From Chryseobacterium sp. Bi04 (GTDB lineage: Bacteria > Bacteroidota > Bacteroidia > Flavobacteriales > Weeksellaceae): DNA of 64,000 bases. Numbering within the stretch: the stretch's first letter is position 1; every line of letters begins with the position of its first letter. The translations under genes were made by a program, and so were the position numbers. Shown here in pieces: positions 36,427 through 44,615 of this stretch. The DNA lies in the NCBI RefSeq assembly GCF_918698085.1, contig NZ_CAKKLP010000001.1:682001-746000 (forward strand). The letters are read 5' to 3'. Under the pieces are notes generated by a model. The model had not been told where the DNA came from, ran no database searches, and was given only the letters and a program-made list of their open reading frames with translations.

Positions 36427-36443
36427 TCATTGCTTATGATATG

Positions 36444-36471
36444 AAAAGCCGGCTCGCAAGAGCCGGCTTTT
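36444..36471 (+). terminator. Terminator after the receptor/DUF5689 operon
   Basis: 12-bp GC-rich stem AAAAGCCGGCTC / GAGCCGGCTTTT, loop GCAA (a stable tetraloop), T run; 17 bases past the stop. Confidence 0.9.
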
Positions 36472-36494
36472 TTATGCAGTATAAATAATATGTG

Positions 36495-37064
36495 CTACTT
36501 AACCGTAATTGTAGGGTCCCAACGACAGTAACTATAAAGATTTTGTTTATCACTGTTTTCCGGATCTAAAGTATATAAAGCAAAATAAATATAATAGCTT
36601 CCCTGTCCGGTACTGCCTACCCTTGCATCCAGACTTTGGAAAAGAATATTGGCAGGTACAGCAGGAAGGCCATCGGCTTTTGTATGATCAGGTATTGCAG
36701 CTTGCTTTCTGTCTACGCCCTCATATTGAATAGTATTGCCATTAAATACATCCACTCCGGCATAGTTTTGAACATTGTAGATAATAATAGCATCATCTGA
36801 GTTCTGATATATCGAACAGCCTCTGAAACATACAGTATCTCCTGCTCTTGCGGTGAAGTTTAAGTCTCCTGTTGCCTGCCCACCGGCAACGTTGGCAGTG
36901 GGAACGATCATATACTTGCCTGCATGATCAATAGGTACCGCTTTAGTACTATCATCTGTACAAGGGGCAAGCTTATTAGATCTCATGTATTCTTTTACGT
37001 AATCAGTGTCTATTACGACCATAATGTCTATTTCCTTACTTGATGCTAATTGTGATGTGTCCAT
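36495..37064 (-). CDS. AidA/PixA inclusion-body family protein
   Basis: 189 aa without signal peptide. The pattern IDIMVVIDTDYVKEYM, YMIVPTANVAGGQATGDLNFTARAGDTVCFRGCSIYQNSDDAIIIYNV and SYYIYFALYTLD(P)ENSDKQNLYSYCRWDPTITV is that of the AidA/PixA family, known as crystalline-inclusion proteins in Xenorhabdus and as quorum-controlled AidA in other Proteobacteria. The role in Bacteroidota is unknown. Single gene, 257 bases from its upstream neighbour, with a -7 box TACATTTG at 37164-37171. Confidence 0.85.
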   Translation of the reverse strand: MDTSQLASSKEIDIMVVIDTDYVKEYMRSNKLAPCTDDSTKAVPIDHAGKYMIVPTANVAGGQATGDLNFTARAGDTVCFRGCSIYQNSDDAIIIYNVQNYAGVDVFNGNTIQYEGVDRKQAAIPDHTKADGLPAVPANILFQSLDARVGSTGQGSYYIYFALYTLDPENSDKQNLYSYCRWDPTITVK

Positions 37065-37163
37065 GTGATTTGTTTTTTAATGATTGTTTTTCCTACTCGT
37101 TTGGCTTTTCAGATTCCGCCCCGTTTTTTATATGATGTCGGCTTCAACATTGTAATTACATCA

Positions 37164-37171
37164 CAAATGTA
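37164..37171 (-). promoter_or_regulatory. -7 box for the AidA/PixA-family gene
   Basis: TACATTTG on the minus strand, a full match to TAnnTTTG; about 95 bases of leader before the ATG. The -33 region lacks TTG. Confidence 0.45.
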
Positions 37172-37268
37172 GGACGTTAAAAAGACGTGTGTTAGCGTAT
37201 AAGTGCGGAATTTGCAGTCAGTATTTTTACGCATTAATCCCTTGTTGGTGATTTTTATTATAAAAAAA

Positions 37269-37295
37269 TACCCTGAAAGTTTAACTTCCAGGGTA
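37269..37295 (-). terminator. Terminator after DUF6702 gene
   Basis: Stem TACCCTGGAAGTT-like arms (37269-37280 with 37284-37295, one mismatch), 27 bases past the stop, T run on the minus strand. Confidence 0.7.
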
Positions 37296-37321
37296 CTTAT
37301 ACTGGTTAAATTTAATTCTTT

Positions 37322-37792
37322 TTAAAAAGAAACCTCGTTCACTTCTTTTCCTCTCTGGAAGTTCATTGTTTTCTGGCTGCCTTTATAGGCGATGTTCACC
37401 AGGTTGATTTGCTTCGGAAAGGAGCTTAAAAGGATCGTGTTTTTAATTTTTAAGGTGTTAATATCTGAAACTCCTGTGGTTTCAAAATACACCCATACAG
37501 TTTCTCCGCTTACCTGACTTCCGGTGAAGGTTATTGTTTTGGGAGCACCATTGACAAATACATCAAAATTGTTATTCACATATTTTTTAACTTCAGCTTC
37601 AAATCCTGCTGTGTTAGGATTTATTTTAATAGCGTCAGAGATATGGCTTGTATTCATTTTTGTGGTAAACTTCAATGTTTTGCTTCCATCAATATAATCC
37701 ACCTTGGTCATTGAAGAGAAAAAGTCTACATACATAAAACTCATTAACACAAAAAATGTTAAAATTCCTGATATATATAAAAGTTTTTTCAT
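37322..37792 (-). CDS. DUF6702 family exported or anchored protein
   Basis: 156 aa from ATG 37790-37792, chosen because it opens directly with a hydrophobic segment (MKKLLYISGILTFFVLMSFMY); the longer frame from 37816 adds eight residues. The beta-rich mature part has FTTKMNTSHISDAIKINPNTAGFEAEVKKYVNNNFDVFVNG and VWVYFETTGVSDINTLKIKNTILLSSFPKQINLVNI, the DUF6702 pattern. Function unknown. Last gene of the amgK-to-LOG set on the same strand, 58 bases after the LOG gene. Confidence 0.78.
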   Translation of the reverse strand: MKKLLYISGILTFFVLMSFMYVDFFSSMTKVDYIDGSKTLKFTTKMNTSHISDAIKINPNTAGFEAEVKKYVNNNFDVFVNGAPKTITFTGSQVSGETVWVYFETTGVSDINTLKIKNTILLSSFPKQINLVNIAYKGSQKTMNFQRGKEVNEVSF

Positions 37793-37850
37793 CTTAATTA
37801 ATAGATTTACAATCATACTTGCTATTTATAAGTCACAAATAATATGCCAA

Positions 37851-38609
37851 TTAAAAATTAACATTTACAGAATATTTATCATAAAATGCTTTAATATGCG
37901 CTACGGCCTCATCTGCAGTGTCTACCACCCGGTAAAGATCCAGATCATCTTCGGCAATCATCCCTTCTTTCAGTAAGGTTGCTTTGAACCAATCCAGCAA
38001 TCCGCCCCAGAATTCACTTCCTACCAGAACAATGGGAAATTTCCCTATTTTATTGGTTTGAATCAGTGTCATTGCTTCTGTAAGCTCATCTAAAGTACCA
38101 AAACCTCCCGGCATAACCACGAAGCCCTGAGAATATTTTACAAACATTACTTTTCTCACGAAAAAGTAATCAAAATTCATGGAATAGGATTTATTGATGT
38201 AAGGATTGAAATGTTGTTCAAAAGGAAGATCAATATTAAGTCCTATGGATTTCCCTTTAGCATTGAAAGCTCCTTTATTTCCTGCTTCCATGATTCCAGG
38301 GCCTCCTCCGGTAATAATTCCGAATCCTAATTTGGTGATCTTTTCAGCAATTTCTACAGCCATTTCGTAGTATGGGCTTTCCGGTTTCAGCCGGGCAGAA
38401 CCAAATATCGAAACACATGGGCCTATCCTGGCCAGTTTTTCATAGCCGTCTACAAACTCAGCCATGACCTTGAAAACCATCCAGCTGTCCTTAGCGATTG
38501 TTTCGTCCCAGGTTTTTTGCCTGAAACTGTTAAGCAATTTTGTTTCGTTAATGTCGAGCTCTGGATTTACTAAACTTTCATCCCTGGTTCCCTCAATTTC
38601 CATGTGCAA
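37851..38609 (-). CDS. LOG family (TIGR00730) nucleotide-monophosphate hydrolase-like protein
   Basis: 252 aa cytoplasmic Rossmann-fold protein. LOG signatures are complete: SIFGSAR, IITGGGPGIMEAGNKGAF and the catalytic MPGGFGTLDELTE. Enzymes of this family split the N-glycosidic bond of cytokinin riboside monophosphates or of ordinary AMP and other nucleotides; substrate not decided here. It starts 4 bases after the MurU-like gene, so the two are transcribed together. Confidence 0.92.
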   Translation of the reverse strand: MHMEIEGTRDESLVNPELDINETKLLNSFRQKTWDETIAKDSWMVFKVMAEFVDGYEKLARIGPCVSIFGSARLKPESPYYEMAVEIAEKITKLGFGIITGGGPGIMEAGNKGAFNAKGKSIGLNIDLPFEQHFNPYINKSYSMNFDYFFVRKVMFVKYSQGFVVMPGGFGTLDELTEAMTLIQTNKIGKFPIVLVGSEFWGGLLDWFKATLLKEGMIAEDDLDLYRVVDTADEAVAHIKAFYDKYSVNVNF

Positions 38610-38613
38610 AAAA

Positions 38614-39327
38614 TTATTTAAAATGTTTTTCGGCTTCTATTACAGATTCCGGTCTTCCGACATCTACGAGAATACTGTCATGTACAAAACCGTGAATATG
38701 TTCGGTAAGCATCAGATCCAGATATTCTTCCATAACAGAGAATTTGCCTGTTCTTTTTATTTTTTCAAAGATAAGAGGGTTGATGCAGTGAACACCACTG
38801 AAGGCAAGAGCTTTAAATCCTTTATTGAATTCTGCCAGCCTCTGCTCTCCTGTTTGTACATTCAGCCAGCCTCGTAAAACCATCTCATCGTTGAAAAGGA
38901 GTTTTCTCGAACTTTCACGGTCCGAAACTGCTAAAGTAGCAAAATCTTTTATCTTTTTATGATATTCTACCAATGTATTGATGTTTATATTGGTTAATAT
39001 ATCAGCGTTCATGATTAAAAAATCTTCACCATGATCAAGAAATTTTCTTGCAAAAATTAAGCCGCCTCCGGTTTCCAGAAGTTCATTGGTCTCGTCAGAG
39101 ATTTCTATCTTGCAGCCGAAGTTATTGTTTTTATGTAAAAAATCAACAATCTGATCTCCAAAATGATGAATGTTGATTACAAAATCCTGTATTCCAAAAC
39201 TTTTTAAATATTTGATATTTCTTTCCAAAAGAGGAATGCCATTCACTTTGGCCAAAGCTTTCGGATGATGGTCTGTAAACGGTTTAAGCCTTGTGCCTTT
39301 TCCTGCTGCGAAAATAAGAGCCTTCAT
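38614..39327 (-). CDS. murU: Sugar-1-phosphate nucleotidyltransferase, MurU-like
   Basis: 237 aa, GT-A fold. The N-terminal triphosphate-binding loop FAAGKGTRLKPFTDHHPKAL and the metal-binding DxD-like FLIMNADILTN are present, with VNIHHFGDQI and VDVGRPESVIEA as in MurU. MurU couples MurNAc-1-phosphate with UTP to give UDP-MurNAc, bypassing de novo synthesis in cell-wall recycling. The specific assignment rests on the AmgK-like kinase two genes upstream; alone it could be another hexose-1-phosphate uridylyltransferase. Confidence 0.8.
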   Translation of the reverse strand: MKALIFAAGKGTRLKPFTDHHPKALAKVNGIPLLERNIKYLKSFGIQDFVINIHHFGDQIVDFLHKNNNFGCKIEISDETNELLETGGGLIFARKFLDHGEDFLIMNADILTNININTLVEYHKKIKDFATLAVSDRESSRKLLFNDEMVLRGWLNVQTGEQRLAEFNKGFKALAFSGVHCINPLIFEKIKRTGKFSVMEEYLDLMLTEHIHGFVHDSILVDVGRPESVIEAEKHFK

Positions 39328-39390
39328 AATAGTATGAGTAATGAGTTAATAGGTAATCGAAAATAGGAAATAAGGTATTCCTGATGCTGA

Positions 39391-39807
39391 TTATTGATTA
39401 CCAATGTTCAGTTGATGTTGTTCATCATGATGAAGGCTTATTTCTGTCCCTTCAGGATATTTCTCTTTGATGAATTCAGCAATTTTAATTGCACAGTATA
39501 CTGATCTGTGCTGTCCTCCGGTACACCCGAAATTGATCTGAAGATTTTCAAACCCTCTAGCCAGATACTCCTCGATATTAATGGAGATGATGGATTTTAC
39601 CAATTCTAAAAACTTAGGCATTTCTGTCTTTGTTTCCAGGTATTCCTGAACTCCGATATCATTTCCGGTCTGTATTTTATATTCTTCAATTCTTCCGGGA
39701 TTTAAAATTCCTCTGCAGTCGAAGGCGAAACCACCTCCGTTTCCTGAGCTGTCTTTTGGAATTCCTCCTTTTTTATACGAAAAGCTGTGTATGTCTATGT
39801 GTAGCAT
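39391..39807 (-). CDS. Stand-alone RapZ C-terminal-domain protein
   Basis: 138 aa, corresponding to only the C-terminal half of RapZ (about 284 aa in E. coli); the N-terminal Walker-type kinase domain is absent. Motifs are FSYKKGGIPKDSSGNGGGFAFDCRGILNPGR, GNDIGVQEYLETK and the cysteine-containing FGCTGGQHRSVYCA with the His/Arg pair of the family. In E. coli this domain binds glucosamine-6-phosphate and controls the GlmZ/GlmY sRNAs. Placed between AmgK- and MurU-like genes, it suggests an amino-sugar sensor or enzyme; that is inference. Confidence 0.85.
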   Translation of the reverse strand: MLHIDIHSFSYKKGGIPKDSSGNGGGFAFDCRGILNPGRIEEYKIQTGNDIGVQEYLETKTEMPKFLELVKSIISINIEEYLARGFENLQINFGCTGGQHRSVYCAIKIAEFIKEKYPEGTEISLHHDEQHQLNIGNQ

Positions 39808-39891
39808 TTTTCTTCTTTTTTATTTTTTTACCATTAAGGTATTTAAAGTTTTTAAGATAAGTTAAGATTTTGATCCATCAAAAAAACATTC

Positions 39892-40917
39892 TTAATGGTT
39901 TAAATTTAAAATTTCCTTAATTTTTATTTTTGATTTTTCATGGGATAAGTGTTGAATAACCTTTTTAAGTTCAGGATAATTTTTCATACCCTCCCAGGCA
40001 TCAGCAAGCTGAGTGATATTTTGGATTCCTTTTTCCAGGCTTGCCATAAAATGCTGTTTCCTTTGGATTAGTCCCCGGAATCCATACGCTCCCAAAACCT
40101 GTAAAAACCGCATCATCTGAATAGGTTTCACAGCATTGTGCAACTGAGTCCTTGTCTCCGGATCTTCAAACTGCTGAATATAATACGCTAGCATTTCATT
40201 TTTGAAATCTTCTGGAAAATCAGCTTTTGCCTGATAAAGAAAGGAGATGACATCATACATCAAAGGACCTTTCATGGCAGACTGATAATCAATGAATGAA
40301 ACTTCATTTTTCTTATTCACCATAATATTTCTGGCCTGAAAATCACGGATCATTATTCCTTTAGGCTCCAGATTTTCTATAAGAAGGGCAATTTGCTTGA
40401 ATTCCTTAAGCAAGGTAGATTTGTTGTACTCCAGCTCTAAAATATCTGCTACAAAGTTTTTAAAATAGTATAAATCATGAATAACAGGGAGTTCATCATA
40501 ATTTTCATATTCAAAAGTTTTTGTAAAATCAATTCTTCCCTGGGTTTGAATCTGCAGTCTGAACAGCTGTTTCAAAGTCTGTTTTACAAGGTATTTTACA
40601 TCAGGCGATAGCTGCTCTTTTGTAATCACCTCCGAAAGGGTCTGCTCCCCCAAAAACTCCTGTATATACATTTTTCTGTCCTCTGAAACCGCCAAAATCT
40701 TTGGGGTATTAAGGTTTAGTTCAGAGAAAACACTGGAATAGTAAAGGAAACTTTCGTTTTCGGGAATGTTTTCATTATAAGTGATAATGTATTTTTCAAG
40801 GTCTGTTGTAGCCAGAAAATTCACCCTGGCAGAGCCACTTTGAGCTAATGTGACGAATTCGGAAGATTTTTTACCACAATGGTTTTCAAAAAATTGTTTT
40901 GCGTTTTCAGAAGTCAT
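39892..40917 (-). CDS. amgK: Aminoglycoside-phosphotransferase-fold kinase, AmgK-like
   Basis: 341 aa protein of the APH/choline-kinase fold. The catalytic loop is IMIRDFQARNIMVNKKNEVSFIDYQSA, keeping the Asp and Asn of Brenner's motif (HxDxxxxN) though the His is replaced by Arg or Ile, and FIDYQ replacing IDF/WG. AmgK phosphorylates MurNAc (and GlcNAc) at the anomeric carbon, giving the substrate of MurU. First gene of the cluster; followed 84 bases later by the RapZ-like gene. The family assignment is firm; the substrate is inferred from context. A promoter lies directly upstream. Confidence 0.8.
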   Translation of the reverse strand: MTSENAKQFFENHCGKKSSEFVTLAQSGSARVNFLATTDLEKYIITYNENIPENESFLYYSSVFSELNLNTPKILAVSEDRKMYIQEFLGEQTLSEVITKEQLSPDVKYLVKQTLKQLFRLQIQTQGRIDFTKTFEYENYDELPVIHDLYYFKNFVADILELEYNKSTLLKEFKQIALLIENLEPKGIMIRDFQARNIMVNKKNEVSFIDYQSAMKGPLMYDVISFLYQAKADFPEDFKNEMLAYYIQQFEDPETRTQLHNAVKPIQMMRFLQVLGAYGFRGLIQRKQHFMASLEKGIQNITQLADAWEGMKNYPELKKVIQHLSHEKSKIKIKEILNLNH

Positions 40918-40927
40918 AATATAAAAA

Positions 40928-40960
40928 CAAATATACTAATTTAACATGAGTTGGAAACAA
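40928..40960 (-). promoter_or_regulatory. Possible promoter of the amgK cluster
   Basis: On the minus strand, TTG (40958-40960), a 22-base spacer and TATATTTG (40928-40935). The spacer is a little long for the Bacteroidota consensus; the ATG at 40917 lies about 10 bases past the -7 box. Confidence 0.5.
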
Positions 40961-41025
40961 GAGATTATTACGGCTTCCCATCTTAACTTTTTTCATTAGT
41001 GTTCAGGTTATTACAGCCTAATTTT

Positions 41026-41033
41026 TATCTTTG
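41026..41033 (+). promoter_or_regulatory. -7 box 5 bases before the xrtF start
   Basis: TATCTTTG, a full match to TAnnTTTG, only 5 bases before the ATG at 41039; no clear -33 TTG. Confidence 0.5.
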
Positions 41034-41038
41034 TAGTT

Positions 41039-41569
41039 ATGTTAAAAGATTTCAAGCCGGTTTTAGGTATTTTGCTGCGATTCATCATCGTTTATCTGGT
41101 ACTGCTTCTTGCCTATCAGTTTTATCTGAACAGTGAGGAAGATCATGGGCTGGATTCTTTTTCACGAATGATCGGAAACCAGGTCAGCTATCTTCAAAAT
41201 ATAGGAGGTTATGAAACGGCTCTTTATGATGATGTAAAGAATGAGCAGGTTTGGTTTTATGTAAAAGGGCAGTATGTAACCAGAATGGTGGAAGGCTGTA
41301 ATGCTGTTTCGGTAATCATTCTATTTATGTCTTTTGTTTTTGCTTTTTATAAAGGATCGAAAACCTTTGTTTTTGTGGGAGTAGGATTGGTTTTACTCTA
41401 TATCATGAATCTTCTGAGAATTGTAGGATTGAATATTGTGATGTCAGATTATCCGGAATATGGGAAGATGTTCCATGATTTTATTTTTCCGGCTATAATT
41501 TATGGGAGTGTTGTGGTGCTTTGGTTAATCTGGATTAAATTCTTTGCTTTAAAAAATGAAAATTCTTAA
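41039..41569 (+). CDS. xrtF: Exosortase family protein XrtF
   Basis: 176 aa integral membrane protein with about five hydrophobic segments. The exosortase catalytic triad is visible: C87 in VEGCNAVSVI, R127 in NLLRIVGLN and H146 in MFHDFIFP. Exosortases are transpeptidases that process C-terminal anchor signals of exported proteins; XrtF is the flavobacterial branch. Overlaps the following gene by 14 bases, so translation is coupled. No protein with an obvious exosortase anchor signal is encoded in the window. Confidence 0.9.
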   Translation: MLKDFKPVLGILLRFIIVYLVLLLAYQFYLNSEEDHGLDSFSRMIGNQVSYLQNIGGYETALYDDVKNEQVWFYVKGQYVTRMVEGCNAVSVIILFMSFVFAFYKGSKTFVFVGVGLVLLYIMNLLRIVGLNIVMSDYPEYGKMFHDFIFPAIIYGSVVVLWLIWIKFFALKNENS

Positions 41570-41990
41570 CTGGCTTTTGGTTGTACTCGGCATTTGTGGC
41601 CTTATAGGAATAAGAGTGCTTGAGGACAGCCTGTTTTATGATCCTTTTCTTGCGTATTTTCACGAAGCCAATAAAAATATTGAGTTCCCGGAATTTGAAT
41701 GGGGAGAATTAATTGTAGGATACCTGTTCAGGTTTATTTTAAATCTTCTTTTTTCATGCCTGATTGTTCAGGGGTTATTTGAAAACAGACAATGGACATT
41801 GCAGGGCGCTGTTTTAATGAGTATTGTTTTTATTATTACTTTTCCTGTATATCTATACTGTATCCATAACAAATTTGAAATAGGATATCTTTTCTCCTTT
41901 TATATGAGACGGTTTGTGATCCAGCCCTTGATTATACTATTAGTGGTTCCTATATTTTATTATAGGAAGCAGATGAATAAAGTAGACTGA
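41556..41990 (+). CDS. Exosortase F system-associated protein
   Basis: 144 aa, four hydrophobic segments (about 6-22, 48-75, 85-103, 120-138), a membrane protein matching the family that is always encoded next to xrtF in Flavobacteriia; features are RVLEDSLFYDPFLAYFH near the N-terminus and FSFYMRRFVIQPLI near the C-terminus. It overlaps the xrtF stop region by 14 bases. Function unknown; a partner of XrtF is inferred from the constant pairing. Confidence 0.87.
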   Translation: MKILNWLLVVLGICGLIGIRVLEDSLFYDPFLAYFHEANKNIEFPEFEWGELIVGYLFRFILNLLFSCLIVQGLFENRQWTLQGAVLMSIVFIITFPVYLYCIHNKFEIGYLFSFYMRRFVIQPLIILLVVPIFYYRKQMNKVD

Positions 41991-42020
41991 GCAATAGAGT
42001 AAGTGTTCGCCTATTTATTC

Positions 42021-43019
42021 CTATTCTGCGGTATGCTTATCTGCACTGGTTACATTTTCGGGGGTCCATTCCACACGTTTTACGAAATCTTTTTCACGAA
42101 CAGGGCAATCTTTAATCTGGCATACCGGACATGAGATCGGTTTACAGTCATCCATATGAAAATTAAACTCTATGCTCCGTTTCATATGTTTTGCCAACAG
42201 GAGGATTACTTTTTCCATCTCATTGTGAGCATCGCGGAGACTGTAATACCAGGGAAGGGTAATATGGGCATCAATATGAAGAGAGGCACCAAATTGCTGG
42301 ATTTTCATATTGTGTACATCAATCCATTCTGTCCTTCTGTTTTTTTCAAGGATCCTAATGATCTGGTTTAATATTTCAGGATCTTGTTCATCCATAATAC
42401 CGCTTAAAGACTTGCGGACAATCTTATATCCTACAACAATAATATAAAGACCAAAAATTAAGGCTACTACAGAATCCAGCCAATAGATTTTTGTAAAATA
42501 AACAATCACTAAACTGACAACAACTCCCAGTGTGGTAATGGTATCAGACTGAAGATGTTTTCCTGAAGAAATCAGTACCAGAGAATTTTCCCTTTTTCCC
42601 TTTTTTATCGAAATATAGCCCAAAAGATAATTAACAATAGCTGTTGCGGCAATGATCCATATTCCCAGATCAATTTTGCTCAGTGTTTTACCTACAATAA
42701 GACTGTTAATTCCTTCATAGATGATCATAATTCCTGCAATGGCAATTAGGGCACCTTCTATTCCGGACGTTACAAATTCTACTTTCCCATGGCCATATGG
42801 ATGGTCTTCATCTTTAGGTTTTGCAGCAAGATGAAGAGAGTAGAGGCCCATAAATGCACTGATGACATTGACTACACTTTCCATGGCATCAGAAAATACA
42901 GCATCAGAATTGGTCAGTTTCCAGGCAATAATTTTTCCGACAAAAAGGATAACCCCAAAGGCAGCAATGATCTTTTGGAATCCTATTTTTTCTTTGTGAG
43001 TGTTTTTCTGGGTATTCAT
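42021..43019 (-). CDS. CDF-family cation efflux transporter with Cys-rich C-terminus
   Basis: 332 aa inner-membrane transporter, six membrane helices in the first ~210 residues, with the metal-transport motifs SDAMESVVN and HPYGHGKVEFV and a second DAHITLPWYYSLRDAHN region in the cytoplasmic domain. It exports Zn2+, Fe2+, Co2+ or a similar ion by proton exchange; the metal cannot be read. The C-terminal tail has C-x4-C-x2-C-x4-C (DDCKPISCPVCQIKDCPVR), probably an extra metal site. Convergent with the xrtF partner gene. Confidence 0.9.
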   Translation of the reverse strand: MNTQKNTHKEKIGFQKIIAAFGVILFVGKIIAWKLTNSDAVFSDAMESVVNVISAFMGLYSLHLAAKPKDEDHPYGHGKVEFVTSGIEGALIAIAGIMIIYEGINSLIVGKTLSKIDLGIWIIAATAIVNYLLGYISIKKGKRENSLVLISSGKHLQSDTITTLGVVVSLVIVYFTKIYWLDSVVALIFGLYIIVVGYKIVRKSLSGIMDEQDPEILNQIIRILEKNRRTEWIDVHNMKIQQFGASLHIDAHITLPWYYSLRDAHNEMEKVILLLAKHMKRSIEFNFHMDDCKPISCPVCQIKDCPVREKDFVKRVEWTPENVTSADKHTAE

Positions 43020-43037
43020 ATGGAGTTTGATAAAAAA

Positions 43038-43060
43038 AAGAATCTCAATTTGAGACTCTT
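43038..43060 (-). terminator. Terminator after asd
   Basis: 11-bp stem with one mismatch (AAGAATCTCAA / TTGAGACTCTT), T run on the minus strand, 15 bases past the asd stop codon. Confidence 0.75.
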
Positions 43061-43075
43061 TTTTATTTTGTTAGT

Positions 43076-44068
43076 TTATACTAAGTTGTTTGCTACTAGG
43101 TATTCTGCGATTTGCACGGCGTTGGTTGCCGCTCCTTTCCTCAGGTTGTCTGCTACAATCCAGAGGTTAAGCGTTTTCGGCTGTGAGAGATCCCGTCTTA
43201 TCCTTCCGACGAAGACTTCGTCCTTCCCTTCCGAATACAGAGGCATTGGATAGTGGTTGTTTTTTACATCATCCATTACGACTACTCCCGGAGTCTCAGA
43301 TAAGATTTTTCTTACTTCATCCAGCTCGAATTCGTTTTCAAATTCAATATTTACACTTTCTGAGTGCCCTCCCTGAACAGGAACTCTTACGGCTGTTGCT
43401 GTTAAATTAAATGTGTCATCCCCTAAAATTTTCTTAGGTTCTTTCATCAATTTAATTTCTTCTTTAGTATAATCATCCTCCGCAAATACATCACAGTGTG
43501 GCAATGCATTTTTGAAGATCTGGTAAGGATATACTTTAGCAACAGAATCATCACCGCTGATCTCACCATTTAACTGGTCAACCGCTGCTTTACCTGTTCC
43601 TGTTACGGATTGGTACGTAGAAACAATTACTCTTTTTAAATCATATTTTTTGTTCAATGGCCCAAGAACCATTACCAACTGAATGGTAGAACAGTTTGGA
43701 TTGGCAATAATCTTGTCTTCCTTTGTTAGAACATCAGCATTGATCTCAGGAACCACCAGTTTTTTACCAGGATCCATTCTCCAGGCAGAAGAATTGTCAA
43801 TGACTGTTATTCCTGCTTCTGCAAATAAAGGCGCAAATTCAAGAGACGTAGAACCTCCGGCAGAGAAGATCGCAATATCCGGTTTGGCAGCTATAGCGTC
43901 CTTCATGCTTACAATTGTAAATTCCTTCTGTTTATACTTCACCTTCTTGCCTACAGATCTTTCGGATGCTACCGGAATTAATTCTGTTACAGGGAAGTTT
44001 CTCTCCTCCAAAACTTTAAGCATAACTTGTCCAACCATTCCTGTTGAACCTACTACAGCTACTTTCAT
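43076..44068 (-). CDS. asd: Aspartate-semialdehyde dehydrogenase
   Basis: 330 aa, normal length. It reduces aspartyl phosphate with NADPH, feeding lysine/diaminopimelate, threonine and methionine synthesis. Motifs are VVGSTGMVGQVML (NADP site), IFSAGGSTSLEFAP, the catalytic Cys in IIANPNCSTIQLVM, STYQSVTGTGKAAVDQL and the His-containing RVPVQGGHSESVNIEF. Probably a single transcript, 74 bases from the next upstream gene. Confidence 0.95.
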   Translation of the reverse strand: MKVAVVGSTGMVGQVMLKVLEERNFPVTELIPVASERSVGKKVKYKQKEFTIVSMKDAIAAKPDIAIFSAGGSTSLEFAPLFAEAGITVIDNSSAWRMDPGKKLVVPEINADVLTKEDKIIANPNCSTIQLVMVLGPLNKKYDLKRVIVSTYQSVTGTGKAAVDQLNGEISGDDSVAKVYPYQIFKNALPHCDVFAEDDYTKEEIKLMKEPKKILGDDTFNLTATAVRVPVQGGHSESVNIEFENEFELDEVRKILSETPGVVVMDDVKNNHYPMPLYSEGKDEVFVGRIRRDLSQPKTLNLWIVADNLRKGAATNAVQIAEYLVANNLV

Positions 44069-44142
44069 TGATTTAATTAAAAATTTAAAGATTAAACTAT
44101 TTATAAATTATAACGCATAATGTATAATTTCCTTATTGTATT

Positions 44143-44583
44143 TTATGCCCCGAAAACTCTTGTCCAAGGGAAGGCAAATGCAAATAAACCTGCGGCAATC
44201 AATCCCATAATTACGATTCCTAAAGAAATAGTATCATTGGATTTTACCTTTTTATTGATAATGGTCATCAATACAGCCGCAATAAGCATAGAAAAAGGGT
44301 GCTCAACAAATGTTTGTCTGCTGTAAGCATCCTTCATTAAGGTTCCTGCATCTAAGGCTGCTTTGAAACCTGGAGAAAATATGAATAACAAGCATATTCC
44401 TATTAAAAACTGAACGTGAAAGAAAATCATCGTGAATAAAGTTGTTTTCTTTAAAAACTTATTCACTTTTCCACTGAACCCGAACATAGTAGCTAAAAGT
44501 GCAATGATAAATAATGCAACTAAAAGGAGTTCTAAATATCCAAATCCTTTGTGTGCACTAAGAAAAATCTTGTAAAAATCCAT
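44143..44583 (-). CDS. Small integral membrane protein of unknown function
   Basis: 146 aa from ATG 44581-44583 (MDFYKIFLSAHKGFGYLELL); a longer frame at 44628 adds 15 residues that overlap the terminator hairpin and are not protein-like. Four hydrophobic segments at about 16-36, 49-67, 92-109 and 118-140. Charged residues are few, and His occurs in FFHVQFL. The type is common in Flavobacteriia and sometimes misnamed; no function is known to me. Same strand as asd. Confidence 0.78.
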   Translation of the reverse strand: MDFYKIFLSAHKGFGYLELLLVALFIIALLATMFGFSGKVNKFLKKTTLFTMIFFHVQFLIGICLLFIFSPGFKAALDAGTLMKDAYSRQTFVEHPFSMLIAAVLMTIINKKVKSNDTISLGIVIMGLIAAGLFAFAFPWTRVFGA

Positions 44584-44615
44584 AATCCTATTTTTTTGTA
44601 CACAAAGATAACAAA

